NCBI RefSeq assembly: GCF_902686445.1
Contig: NC_062214.1
Coordinates: forward strand, 91,740,738-91,804,737
DNA: 64,000 bases
Direction: 5' to 3'
Source: Sciurus carolinensis
Taxonomy: Eukaryota; Chordata; Mammalia; Rodentia; Sciuridae
Under the pieces are notes generated by a model, which was given only the letters and a program-made list of their open reading frames with translations, did not search any database and was not told the DNA's origin. The position numbers and the translations under genes are program-made. This document shows positions 44,908 to 56,090 of the stretch, in pieces. The stretch's first letter is position 1, and each line of letters starts with the position of its first letter.

Positions 44908-45935
44908 AATACAGATGGTCCTTGACTTAAAATGGGGTTGCCTCCAAATAAGCCCAAATGCATTGGAAATGCATTTAGTACACCTACCTTACCAACCACA
45001 TAGCTGGCAACAGTACTGGTGACTTACCTTTGTGAGTGTGTGACTGACAGAGCTGTGCTCACTGCCACCACAGGCATCAAGAGAAGATCAGACTTCATAT
45101 TCCTGGCCTGGGAAAAGATCAAAATTCAAAACCCAAAGTAAGGTTTCTGTGAATGAGTGTCACTTTTGTGTGTGTGTGTGTATTTTAGTTGTACAAATTT
45201 ATGGGGTACTGAGTGATAATAAGATAAACCTTCTCAGTGTGTAATGATTAAATCAGGGTAGTTAACATTTCTATCTCTAAAACATTTTTACTCTTTCTGA
45301 TGAACACTATAATGCTTACACATATTTATGAGATGCAGAATGCTATTTTAATATATGTATATAATATGTACTGATCAGTTCAGGGTAATTAATGTTTCCA
45401 TCTTCTTTTCATTACTTTGTGTTCTGAGCCTTTGAGGGAGCTCCTCTCTTCTGGTTATTCACAAAATGTACAATAGGCTATTGTGAACTATAGTCCCCCA
45501 CTGTTCTTCTACACAACACTAGACTTCACTACTTTATCTGTGTTTGGGTACCTGTTATCTAACTTCCCATTCTCTCCCCTCCTCCCATACTTTTCAGCCT
45601 CTAGTAATCACTATGATACATTTTGACTGACTTAAAAAAAAAAAAAAAACACTTATGAGAGAGAAACTGTAGAATTTGTCTTTCTGCATCTGATTTATTT
45701 CACCTCCTCCAGTTCCAATCATTTTTCTGCAAATAATAGAATGTTATTCTTTTTATGGCTGAATAATATTCCATTGTGTGTCTGTATGTATGTACCCTTT
45801 ACCCTTTCATTTGTTGGGGGACATCTGCATAGAGTTCATGTCGGCTATTGTGAATAGTGAACACGTATACTTTTACATCATCTATTGTAAATTTGAAAAA
45901 TCCTGCCAAATCACTGTAAGTTGGGGATCATCTTA
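44908..45935. mobile_element. Tigger7/MER44-like transposon, split by L1
   Basis: Left part 44908-45150 carries 'cagatggtccttgacttaaa', 'atttagtacacctaccttac' and 'gaaaagatcaaaattcaaaa'. The right terminus at about 45875-45935 has the inverted counterpart (tgtaagttggggatcatctt). An antisense L1 fills the middle. Non-autonomous, no transposase. Confidence 0.6.
45160..45870 (-). mobile_element. L1 3' region (antisense)
   Basis: 'gttgtacaaatttatggggt', 'gtgtaatgattaaatcaggg', 'ctttttatggctgaataata' and 'ggctattgtgaatagtgaac' are reverse-strand L1 3' UTR and ORF2 end. An A17 run at 45634-45649 lies inside it. Confidence 0.8.
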
Positions 45936-46835
45936 ACAAATTGAAATTATAGTATTATTATTCCATCCATGACTTTCCAGTTAAAAGAGCTTTTCTTTCC
46001 AGAATTGTTAAAACTTCATAAACAACAATGGTACACCAAGACAGATATCTCTGTGCCTGTGGTTTCAGAAATTAACTTTTTAATACTGTTTGTATAGTCC
46101 AATAATATACATTGAGAATTTGTCCCAAAAGACAAATTCTCTGGCCCAGGTCAGTCTTCTCTGCCTCTATTAAATATAAACACATTCTTTACTCATTGAA
46201 TGGACTAGAGACTAAACCCAGAGCTTAGCAGGAACATGATATGCTTCAGACCCTAGAATGAAGCTGCCCTCTGAGAGACCTCCTTAGCCTCCAGGGAGGT
46301 CCGGCCTCAAGCCTCTTCTTGGAAGAAGAAAAGATTTACTTAATTAGAGAAGAACACTTTTCCTAAAGATGCTATTGATATGCCAGTAACTTAAAATTAT
46401 CTTTCAGAAAAGAGGGTGTAGCCTTTGATGGACTCTTAATTACAGGGTATTTTGCAATAACTATACTTTGAAATAACAAAATACTGTTTGGGGAATATGC
46501 AAAATCCTCAAACAAACTCAATCAATGTTATTTTTAGATTGGTAAGTTAATCACTTGACATAATTTGTTAAAAAGACAGCCAAGAAATCATGAGCAGTAT
46601 TTCATTAGTGCTATTTGACTTTCCATCTACATTATTTAAAGTTTATATGTTAAAGTTTGTCCCCAAAGTTTTTTATTTAATCTTTTCATTTGAAAAAAGA
46701 AAGTTAAAATGACTAGTTTTCAAGGCTGATTTTTCAGGCAAATATATTATCTGTAAGAGGAAAGAAGGTGATGAAGAGTGCCTCACCCAACAGTCCTGGC
46801 TGAGCAACACACATGTGCAGAAGGCAGCAACTTAC
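45936..46835. other. AT-rich single-copy DNA with a hairpin
   Basis: No exon recognised. Holds the perfect 11-bp inverted repeat at 46114-46141. Confidence 0.45.
46114..46141. repeat. Perfect 11-bp hairpin
   Basis: Arms GAGAATTTGTC (46114-46124) and GACAAATTCTC (46131-46141) around the loop CCAAAA. Not followed by a T-run and not in a gene, so it is not read as a terminator. Confidence 0.85.
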
Positions 46836-46839
46836 TCTT

Positions 46840-47049
46840 TTTTTTAGGAGGTGGGTACCAGGGATTGAACTTAGGGGCACTCAACCACTGAGCCACATCC
46901 CCAGCCCTTTTTTGTATTTTATTTAGAGACAGCATCTCACAGAGTTGCTTAGCACCTTGCTGTTGCTGAGGCTGACTTTGAATTCGTAATTCTCCTGTTT
47001 CAGCCTCCTGAGTTGCTAGGATTACAGGTGTGTGCCCCCGTGCCCAGCA
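46840..47049 (-). mobile_element. B1-dID SINE (antisense)
   Basis: Reverse-strand ID half (ccagggattgaacttagggg) and B1 half (ggattacaggtgtgtgcccc). Imperfect flanks (GCAGCAACTTACTCTT and GCAGCTTATTCTT) are the probable TSD. The 115-codon frame across it is SINE-derived. Confidence 0.93.
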
Positions 47050-47064
47050 CAAGCAGCTTATTCT

Positions 47065-49210
47065 TAAACCTGTTTTATAGTTTGGGCCTCTTTGGACAGA
47101 TGTGTTCTTGGTGTCCAGGAGTCTGAGCATGCTGGGAAAATGAGGTCACTGGAGCTATTGCCCTCACTAACCTGAGAACAGTTAACTGCACGGTTCTTTC
47201 TAAGAGTGCTGAGCAGCTCCCAGGCACAGTTCTTGGGAGGGTTTGGTTTTATCATCAGAGTAAAGTCCAGACTTTGTAACACCTTGTCCTTGCCATTTAT
47301 CTCCCCAACACTCCTTGGGATAAGAAGAGGATATTCTGTTTATACAAGTAATGAAATTATATGGTCCAGATGAATGACAGAAAAGTCAATCTGTCCTTTG
47401 AGCTCTTGCTCACTGATAAGGGCGGAAGACTTATGCGAGAGAGGGTGCTTGGTTCTCAGGGCCCTCACCTCTTGCTTCTCCTTACCCTCTTCCTAAGAAA
47501 GCCTTCTTCTCCCTGGGATAAATGAACATAACCCATCCTGACTCTCCATGCTCCCAGATACCTGGGACACCCACTACAACTTCTTATACCTTCTTGGCAG
47601 TCATGCGACTAACATACATACAACACAGAATGTTCACACCACACATATTTCTCAAGTGTCCACTAGAGGCTCAGTATTGCACTTGACACCAGAGATGCCA
47701 TGATGTTTGAGGCCAGCACCACCCAGTGCTGAAAGCCAAGATCAGGTCTGCCATTGTCATAGAAAGACACACATTCCTATGCAGGATGCAGCAGTGGTAA
47801 AAAGCTCAGAATATAATGATCTGTCTAGTATCCTCTCTGGATGCAGTAGAACTGATTTCATCTGGCAGTGGCTTCAAAAACCCAAGCCCAGAGAAGCAGA
47901 GGCCTTCTGCTAAATGCACGGATCTGAAAGGTATACGATGCCACAGAGAAAATGTGCTTTCTCTCCTCACTCAGGAGGTCCCCAGGCATCCAGGAAGGCC
48001 AGGAGGGGGGCTCCCAGTCAGAGCTCTCCGCTGCAGGCCTGAGACAGTCGGCCTTTGGCAAAGGCTCCATCAGGCCTCTAGGAACAACCTCCCGACCCCC
48101 AACCCTTTCCAGCTGCCAGCTCTGTCCGAACTACAGATAAAGCAGCCAGGGGTAACCTGAATGAGAGTATAGAATATCCAAGATTGTTTCCAATTAGCCA
48201 TTGTTTAAAGCAGTTCCACAGACTTTTTTGCAGGGCTGCTTTGTACATTGAGTGATCATCATTTTTAGCTTCTCATTGCAGAGTGTCCAGAGCACATTCT
48301 CTCAGGCCCCTGGCAAGAATGCAAAAGTTTTCCCTCAGGGTCATTCAGAACCCTTACCCTCCTTTACTAATTCTGCTGATAAAAATTGTACAGCATTAGA
48401 TCTGGGGGTGCTACTAAAAAACTCTTATAAACCCACCTGACTGTTGAAGCAAGCTCTTCCTGGTGAAATCCTTGCTCTTCACCGTGCTGTTTACATAGAG
48501 ATTAGCAAAGTAGCAAGACAACCTCTGTTTGTTTCCAGAGAAGGAAGCTTGTATCAGTGCAGCTCATAAGCTGATCCTGAGGAAGTGAGGTCGGCCTGCT
48601 GGAGAACTGCCCTGACGCGCAGGAGGGAGCCACTGTGGTTAGAAGTCATTTGTATTAATGCTGACACTGGGCAAACTCCCCTTCCCTCGAGAGCTCATGA
48701 CATTCTGACACACAGAAATGGAAGACCTCAGAGAAAACCCCTGGCTGGGACTCCACATGCTGTGGATCAAGAGCCCTTCCACAGATGCCCAGAAACCCAA
48801 GAGGAGGAATTCCAGACACCTAAGGCTTCAAGCTCTGTGTTTCCTCAGGTCTCTGTCCTTGCCGTTCCCAACTTGTAGGACACCACATTCCCCTCTCCCC
48901 ACTTGGCCATCATGTGATCATTCTCAAGGGCAAGCTAATGTCCTGAAAATTCATCTTCGAATCAGTGTTGGGTGAGGCCGGTTAGATTAGGGACCCTTGT
49001 CCCTGGCGCTACCCCACCTGGATCAGCAGAGCTGATGTGAGCCTAAGGACCTCTCTTTCATCCTGCTCAGTGAGGTTACCCGAGGAGCTAACTTCCCTGA
49101 AGTGTAAACAGCAGGATCCTCTTTCTGAAAAGATTACCAACCACTCCAAGGAGCATGTGTGGAGACCCCTCAAGTTTGACCTAAAGTAACCTAAGAAGGG
49201 AAAGTTCCTG
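47065..49210. other. Mostly single-copy DNA
   Basis: A sense L2-like piece is possible at 47240-47315 (taaagtccagactttgtaac). The rest shows no repeat or exon. Opposing frames at 47816-48160 overlap and lack domains. Confidence 0.4.
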
Positions 49211-49226
49211 TTTAAAGTCCCATTCA

Positions 49227-49355
49227 GGACTGGGGTTCTGGCTCAGTGGTAGAGCGCTTGGCGGGCATGTGTGAGACACTGGGTTCAGGCCTTAGCACCG
49301 CATAAAAATGAATAAAATGAAATAAAGGTGTTGTGTCCATCTACCACTTAAAAAA
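49227..49355 (+). mobile_element. ID SINE with 3' extension
   Basis: ID body (ggttctggctcagtggtaga, actgggttcaggcctt), then (ataaaatga)n, then the extension 'ttgtgtccatctacc' at 49331-49345 and an A-run. Weak flanking similarity (aaagtcccat and aaagacccca). Confidence 0.9.
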
Positions 49356-49375
49356 AAGACCCCATACATATTACT

Positions 49376-49680
49376 TGCATTTCATGAATCTAATGTAAGA
49401 CCTGGGAACGAGCATTTGACACCTGCACAATAAGCATTATGGGCAAGCACAGGAATCTGTGTTTAGCCTAAAACTCTTCTAGCACAAAGCCCACCAAAGG
49501 TGAAAAGGAACTCAGAAGTGCCTAGAAACCCAGATCCCCTCTCAGTCTATGAGCAGACATCTCTGTCCCGCACCCTTGCAGCGTTATCCTCCTCCAATAA
49601 ACTCTCTTAACTGCTTCTCTTTGTGTTGGTGAAATCTTCTCATTGTCCGCACACTGGCCATCACCCAGCCACCTCTGGTC
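49376..49680 (+). mobile_element. Possible LTR remnant
   Basis: 'ctccaataaactctcttaac' with the following 'gtgttggtgaaatcttctca' looks like the polyadenylation and U5 part of an old LTR. The upstream boundary is not visible. Confidence 0.35.
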
Positions 49681-49910
49681 TATTCATCCTTCTTGCTCAC
49701 TAGGCCTGTGGCATGCAGACATATCATGATTCAGTCTTCTGGTCTCCAACGTTTTAGGAACTTAGAGTTTAGCAAAAGGTTTTCATGTAGTATCAATGAG
49801 AAACCTAACGGAATTTCCAGAAATTTCTTTAGGAAACCCCTCATTGGGGAGGTCACAAAGAAGGTAAGGAAGCTGGTCTGGGTTCAACTATTGCAACTGT
49901 GTTGAGCAAT

Positions 49911-49942
49911 GCTTTGTTCATTTGTTCATTTATTTCTCAAAC

Positions 49943-49973
<31 letters not shown>

Positions 49974-50425
49974 TCATGCATGCACACACACTAATTCTGT
50001 ACTGGGTGATACAGATCTAAGGCTGAACAAGGTTGGATGCAGTTCCTGCTCTCAGAAGTCTTGCAGTCTTGCTGGAGAGGAAAATATTAAGCAAATAATC
50101 ATACAAATTCCAATTAAAAATTGTGATGAAAAAGTGCACAGCCAGCTAACTTGTGTAACCTGTTTTTCATTAGAATCCTTTGTAAAGCTTTTCAAGGCAC
50201 ATCTGGAAAACGAGAGAGAAGGACCGTCAGTGAGATTTGTTTAATAAGCTCCTTTCTCTCCTCTCATGTCTGTCAGCTTTTCCCTCTACAGGTCATCTGG
50301 GTCCAGCTTTTCTGATCCCTCTGTTATGTTAGGGTGATCTAACTTAACCTGAGGGTGGGGTTGGATCAGGGAGGGCTTCCTGGAGGAAGCAACATTTAAA
50401 CCAAGACCTGAGACATCCAGGAAAG
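49911..50425 (-). repeat. L2 fragment (antisense) with (TG)n
   Basis: 'ttcatttgttcatttatttc', 'agttcctgctctcagaagtc', 'aagcaaataatcatacaaat' and 'gagggcttcctggaggaagc' are in antisense L2 order. A (TG)14 tract at 49945-49973 has grown inside it and explains the frame reading CVCVCV. Confidence 0.65.
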
Positions 50426-50429
50426 GTGA

Positions 50430-50665
50430 CATGGCTTGGGAAATGGTTTGATCTACTCTACCCTGTGGTAGGTAGGGGTCAGCTTCAGTCCCACCTTTGG
50501 CTCCTGCTGTGTGTGAAACTTTGTGTAAGACACCTACTCTCTGGGTTCAGGGTTATTTTGTTGTTTATTTTTCCTGTCTGTAAAATGAAGATGTGCTACT
50601 GCCAAGGAAGTTTGTGGTGCTCATATGATAGCAATGGCTGAGCTAAGGCATTGCCCTGAAAACTA
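50430..50665 (+). repeat. MIR SINE
   Basis: 'tgtgaaactttgtgtaagac', 'ttttcctgtctgtaaaatga' and 'gtggtgctcatatgatagc' span the MIR core. Confidence 0.65.
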
Positions 50666-50699
50666 TAAATCTGCACAATAAATACAAGGGGTCCTTATC

Positions 50700-52250
50700 T
50701 TTCCCCTTGAGCTCCACGGCATCTGTATAAGTGAGATTGTCAAGGGGAGAACTTTATTTGACATTTAGAAAATGAAGGTGAAGGGGTTTTCCTTATTTGG
50801 ATCCTGCGCTTTATTTGCAATATACCCAGATTATGTGCAGACACATGAGGGAGGACCTGGAGGGGTTGGGAAAGTTGTCCCAGATGACCTGCAGAAGGGC
50901 AAGCCAACAGACGTGCGCGAGAGGGGCTTATTAAACAAACCTCACGGACAGTCTTTCACCTTTCTTTTCCAGATGCGCCTCAAAAGGCTTTGTCAAGAAT
51001 TCTAATGAGAAACAGACTCTCTCTTGCTCTGTCCTTCACCTGCAGATTTCTAGTACTGCTGTCCACTTCTGCTAAGAGTCCAAGGGTTTGTTTTAAATTC
51101 TCCCTTGTAGGAATCTGGGCTTTGAATGTGAGAGAAAACATTTTAGATTTTCCTTCCTTTATTCTCCAGCCAAAAAGCATGGGGTTAAGATATGAAAGGG
51201 AGGAAAACACGGGGGCCATTTGTGGAGCGTTGGGGGCTACTCAACCACCGGAAGCCCTGGGGGTTAATTAGCAAAGCTCTTAAATTGAAAGAAAGCAGGA
51301 GATCCCAATGTGCAGAGAGAAATGTTTACTCTGTTGTGTGAATGTTCACGTTTGTGGTCCCCAGCCACCTACCCACGGACTGCAGCATGGGTCAACGAAT
51401 TGATTGTGAACTGAAGGAAGTCAAGGCAAGAACTTGGCCAGAGAAATGTGCAAGTGGGTTTTTGTCCCTTTCACCCGAAACAGAGGACATGAAAGAGATT
51501 TTGCCAACTTCTACCATCTTGGATCTGGAAATGTCATGAATTTTCAGTTGCACAAGGTTCTAAAGCAAACATGGTGTCCGCTCTTGCCCTGGTAGCCAGA
51601 AATCCAGCCCTGCCTTGCTTCTCCACAGTTTGTCTTCCTGGGGCCCTTTTCTAGTCCATCAGGTTCTTCACTCTGCCTCCCACAATCTTGGCCTGCTCAG
51701 CCTGCAGGGGGTAGTTTGGGAGGATGCTCCACAGCACCGCCTCCAGCAACACAGCAAAGACCCTCAGCTCCCTCTCGCTGGATTTACATGTAACTGTGGA
51801 AAGGTTCTATATATAGGTTTTTCTATATTCCAGGTCATCCTGTCTCAAAAAAAAAAAAAAAAAAAAAATCCTTTGTTTTTGAGAGCATTTAAAAGCAATC
51901 AGGATGGAAGATTGCTAAAAAACAAAAAAAAAAAACCAAACAACCCCTCCCTCAAACCACCATTCTGAGTTGCATCAGTGTATGGTGGGAAAAACCAGTT
52001 CTTTACTTCCCTCTGGCTCTGCCATCCAAGCATTCCCAGTAACACACTCCTTTCCAGAGTGATTTGCCCTTTGCACCCAGCTTTGTCAACAGCCAAGTTT
52101 GCCAAGACAAACTCTACCTGGGAGGAACTCCCTGAAAGGCCAGTGTTCAAATAGTGTGTCACCTGCCAAGTGCATGATCAAAGACTCAACCTTAAGTGAA
52201 AAATTGCTCCTCTTATGAAGTTATATTTTAAAAAAGAGGAACTAGAAGGA
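50700..52250. other. Mostly single-copy DNA
   Basis: An A22 run at 51847-51868, preceded by 'catcctgtctca', may be the end of a heavily truncated B1-type SINE. A second A-rich run is at 51918-51936. No exon is recognised. Confidence 0.4.
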
Positions 52251-52263
52251 AAACTGGACTTTT

Positions 52264-52348
52264 GTGTGTCTGTGTGCTGGGTATTGAACCCAGGGCCTCC
52301 TACACAATAGGCAAGCACTCTAGCACTTAGTTACATCCTCAGCCTGCG
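52264..52348 (-). mobile_element. ID SINE (antisense)
   Basis: 'gctgggtattgaacccaggg' and 'caagcactctagcacttag'. Flanked by AAACTGGACTTTT (52251-52263) and AAAGTGGATTTTT (52349-52361), 11 of 13 identical. Confidence 0.9.
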
Positions 52349-52699
52349 AAAGTGGATTTTTCATGGGTTCAAAAGAAAGGAACTCAAATATCCCATGGAA
52401 ATGTTAGGCTGTCTCTCCCTCTGAAGATGGCCCCCATTCTCCCTCGAATGTGTCTCTGCTTTCCTAAATAACCCCTTGTGTGTCTCTGACTGGCAAGTGC
52501 TGGCATTCTTTTCCCTCACATAAGCCAAGGACGCTGCTTGTCCTGAGTCAAGGTTCCTATTTCTGGGAGCTCTTAGAACCTCCAGTGATCTCTTTTCTGG
52601 TGACCCAGGCAAGACAGCATACTGAGGCACTGACTTTGAAAGGTCCCCTCTCTGGGAACTTCTCCAATCTTCAGTGACAGAACTTAGACATGCTCGGTA

Positions 52700-53073
52700 C
52701 TTTGAACTAAAGAAGCAGGATCGGACCCAAGACACTGCTGACTCTCACGCCCATTCCTCACTCTTTGGGCTCTTTCTCTGAAGTTTCCCTAACTACTTAA
52801 AGGCTAGATACTCCAGAAGATACTCAGTTGTGAATTATTTTCCAAGACATCTCATCAGAACCTAGATGTAGTTTGTTCTCTGGGCCTATTCATCTCCCCT
52901 AGAAATCGTTTACTCTAAATTGCCTACATCTCCACCCGCCTCCCCCAACTTTCCTATTCCCTATGAGGAGGGTATATAAGCTTCTAAATTTCTGGGTTTA
53001 ATGGGTACTCACTGTCCTGTGATTGTTCCCCTCCTCTGCAGGTAATAAATTTGTATGCATTTTCTCTTGTTAA
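52700..53073 (+). mobile_element. ERV-type solo LTR (partial)
   Basis: Has a TATA box (TATATAA, 52973-52979), an AATAAA signal (53044-53049) and the terminal 'ttttctcttgttaa' (53060-53073). This is a U3-R-U5 arrangement. The 3' end is cut by an A-run and an ID element. Related at its R/U5 end to the minus-strand LTR at 55676-56090. The 5' end is a guess. Confidence 0.55.
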
Positions 53074-53090
53074 AAAAAAAAAAAATTGTT

Positions 53091-53193
53091 AGGGACGTGG
53101 GTATAGCTCGGTGGGAGAGCACTTGCCTAGCATGACCAAGCCTGGGTTGGAACCCTAGCACCAGGAAAACGAACAACAACAATAACAACAACA
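53091..53193 (+). mobile_element. ID SINE with (AAC)n tail
   Basis: 'cgtgggtatagctcggtggg' and 'cctgggttggaaccctagc' followed by an (aac/aat)n tail. Preceded by an A-run at 53072-53085. Confidence 0.9.
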
Positions 53194-53269
53194 AATGGAT
53201 AAAAATAAAAATACTTGTTTGACCAAAAAAAAAAAAAAAAGTCTAAAGAAATATTTCAAAATGTATTAT

Positions 53270-53490
53270 GACTGTGAAGTATAATGGACTGAGAATGAGC
53301 TTGGGAGCCAGACTCCTGCCTCCACGCGAGTTCTGTGCAAATCATTAAATGTCCTTAAGCTTCAGAGTCCTTATCTGCAAAGAAAAATATTGCCTTCCTC
53401 TCTCCTCCCAGAGCTCTTGTAAGGATTAAGTGGGGTGATGTGTAGGACAGTTCTAGCATGGTACTAGTCACGCAAAAACTTTCCTTAGTC
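53270..53490 (+). repeat. MIR SINE
   Basis: 'gcttgggagccagactcctg', 'cttcagagtccttatctgca' and 'cttgtaaggattaagtgggg' span most of a MIR. Confidence 0.8.
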
Positions 53491-53499
53491 TTATGTTAG

Positions 53500-54270
53500 G
53501 CTACTGTTCTGCATTTTCTCAATTTCTCATGATATACATTTTGCTCTTATAATTAGAAAAAAATAAGCTTAAAATAATTACACCACAGTTTGACCCATGT
53601 AACAGCAAAATTTCAAATAAGGTGATATTACCTGCATTGGATCTCACATCTGAGATAGGATATTTTCTACAGGCATCTTAAAACTTCAGTAATAACTAGT
53701 TTAAAAATACAACCATTTTATCTGCTAAGGACTCAGCCTCAGACCTCAATCTGCTCTTTTTGGAGAGAAGGTTCTACATCTAGACCACTCCAGGAGCATG
53801 TTGCAGGGATGCTCTTGCCTCCCACAGTGAAGCAAGGAATGCTGCTTTCTGCTTTGAAAGATACCCCAGCGGGCCAAATCCCTCTGAGGAATCAGAGCCA
53901 CCATACCCTCCAAAATGGCAACATTCCTCTCATCAAACTTTTCCATTAGCATCCTTTTGTAGCCCATTAAGTCTTTAACAGCATCTTTGAGGAATCCCAT
54001 CTGTTTTCCATCAGAATTTCAACCATAAGCCAGCACCAACATGTGTGATAAGTTGATGCTAAAATACCATGACACACTCCTTGGATTTACTAGCATTTAA
54101 TAAATGAAGGAGAAAGCTTTGCCTTTTATAGCCCTGAGCCTCCCCAGCCTGAAGCAGCTGTAGCAGTTGCTGCCTGCTAAGTATTCATTACATATTTCTT
54201 CCAAATCCAGGGAACAGGCACCCCAGATCATCGTGCTGCAAGGGCAGGAGGACCCCACTTTATAGGGGCA
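53500..54270. other. Single-copy DNA with an 84-codon frame
   Basis: The minus-strand frame 54000-53746 starts MGFLKDAVKDLMGYKRML and reads like a helical protein for about 40 residues. I do not recognise it. There are no visible flanking splice sites, poly-A tail or TSD, so it is left uncalled. Confidence 0.35.
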
Positions 54271-54276
54271 GCAGGT

Positions 54277-54435
54277 CCAGTGTTCTCAACTCTAACTATA
54301 CTTCAACATCAAATGGGGCGTTTTTTAAAAATCTGGCAGGCCCCAGTCCTAGCCCCAGCCTGAAATTCACTTTCAACTGACTTGAGGGAACCTAAGTAAC
54401 CATAATTTTTCACAGCTTCTACAAGGACCATTCAT
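54277..54435 (+). mobile_element. MER5-like hAT DNA transposon remnant
   Basis: 'cagtgttctcaactctaact', 'ggcaggccccagtcctagcc' and 'ccataatttttcacagcttc' follow the MER5 order. No transposase. Confidence 0.6.
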
Positions 54436-54479
54436 GCATAGACAAGCTTCATATCAGCTAAAAATGATTGGGACCATAA

Positions 54480-54715
54480 GCAGGATAGTGTAGTGGGAAG
54501 AACATGGGCTTTGGACATAGCAAGCAATGGATGTGAATTCACCATTTGAAAAAGTCATCTGTGTTATCTGAGACAAATCTCTCAAGTTCTTTGAACCTCA
54601 GTTTCTTCATTTGAAAAATAAGATTAATGATAAATATCTCACAAGGCTGGTCTAAGGATCAAATGAAATGATATATATAAATGGCGGAGTATTGGGGCCT
54701 CAACACAGTCAAATA
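54480..54715 (+). repeat. MIR SINE
   Basis: 'gggctttggacatagcaagc', 'gaacctcagtttcttcattt' and 'ctaaggatcaaatgaaatga' span most of a MIR. Confidence 0.8.
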
Positions 54716-54780
54716 GGTATTAAGTATTGTTATTAATGAGCTGAATGTCAACAGCCATTTCCTCAGAATCAAGGTTCCAC

Positions 54781-54970
54781 AGGAGGTAGTGACACACACT
54801 GTAATCCCAGATACTCAGGAGGCTGAGGCAGGAGGATGGCAAGTTCAAGGCGTGGGCAGTTGAATGAGACCTAAATAAAGACTGGGAACATAGCTCAGTA
54901 GTATACTTGCCTAGCGTATACAAGGCCCTAAATTCAATCCCCAGAACACCTCAAAAACCAAAACAACAAT
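54781..54970 (+). mobile_element. B1-dID/ID composite SINE
   Basis: Truncated B1 half (gacacacactgtaatcccag), then an ID half that keeps the full anticodon-arm side (cttgcctagcgtatacaagg), like a standard ID rather than the usual shortened dID. (aac)n tail. Confidence 0.9.
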
Positions 54971-55509
54971 ATAGAAATTCTACCATCATCTTATGGGGAT
55001 GATAAAATCTTTCCTCAAATCAACGTGACTATCACAAAATGACTCAACGTTGCTTGGAGATTCCAGGCAAGGTAATTGAGCAAGAAGAATAAGATGCATA
55101 GGTTACAAAGGAAATGCAAAATTGTCTCCATTTGCAGATTTCAAGAACACCTACATAGAAAATCCCAAAAAATGTTAAAGGATGCTGTTAAAACTAACAA
55201 GTTGACTAAGGTTGGAGGACACAGATTAATATTCAAAAACCAATTGTATTTCCATATGCAAGCAACAAGTGATTAGAAATTCAAATTTATGAAGTAATAT
55301 CATTTATAACACCAATGCAACAAGGGAACATGAAATACCTAGGTAAAATTTTTTACAAGACACTATAAGTCCTGAAGACTAAATTCACTAATGAAAAAAC
55401 TCAAAAACTAAATTAGTGAAACAACATGCAGCTTGGAAGTTTAAATGCTAATGTGTCAATTTCTCTCAAATTGATTGTTACATCAACATAATTCCAATCA
55501 AAATTCCAG

Positions 55510-55513
<4 letters not shown>

Positions 55514-55545
<32 letters not shown>
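55514..55545. repeat. Poly-T run (T32)
   Basis: Thirty-two T in a row at a place where L1 ORF2 normally has a short T-run, so it is expansion within the L1 and not a reverse-strand retroposon tail. Confidence 0.9.
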
Positions 55546-55546
<1 letters not shown>

Positions 55547-55675
55547 TAGAAACAAGCTGATTCTGAAATGTATATGGAAAGGCAAAGGAACTACAATGGC
55601 AATAACTCTGAAAATGAAAATTAAAGTTTGAGGATCCATGCTACTTTATTTCAATACATACGTGAAGCTAAGGTA

Positions 55676-56090
55676 GGGAAGGAAAAACATCTTTTCTTTC
55701 TACCCATCTTAGTTCCATTGGCAGGGAACTCTGTAACTAAAGACAGATTAACAAGAGAAAAACAATCAGAAGTTTATTGACATGTATACCCAGGGAAATA
55801 GATACCAAGGGGCAAAATGAGCAAAATGAGAAAATCTCAAAGGAGTAGCTTAGAACTTCAGTTTTATAGCATTTTCAGCAAAGAAGAGGACATTTTTAGA
55901 GAAGTGACAAGACAATGGAAAGGAAATTAGAGTTCATAGGTAGGCAAATTGCAAGAAGGCAAACAAAAGGCAGTTTGTTATGTAGATTCCTCTAGTATCA
56001 TCTCCAGACTGACAAAGATTTCAGATGAAGGATCAGCCTTCACCTTTCCTGGTAGAGAGGGGAGGGTGGCACGTTCTTGTTTCCTATGCT
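55676..56090 (-). mobile_element. ERV-type solo LTR inside L1 (antisense)
   Basis: Reverse strand carries a TATA box (TATAAAA, 55868-55862), AATAAA (55778-55773) and the R/U5 end 'ttttctcttgttaa' (55761-55748) followed by 'tctgtctttagttaca'. Flanked by GCTAAGGTA and GCTAGAGTA, a possible decayed TSD. L1 text is continuous on either side. Only LTR sequence is present. Confidence 0.65.

Noticed and set aside
46783..47130. 115-codon open frame
   Set aside because: Most of it is the B1-dID SINE read in one frame.
52700..56090. A provirus bounded by two LTRs
   Set aside because: The LTRs are in opposite orientation and the sequence between them is ID, MIR, MER5, SINE and L1, with no retroviral genes.
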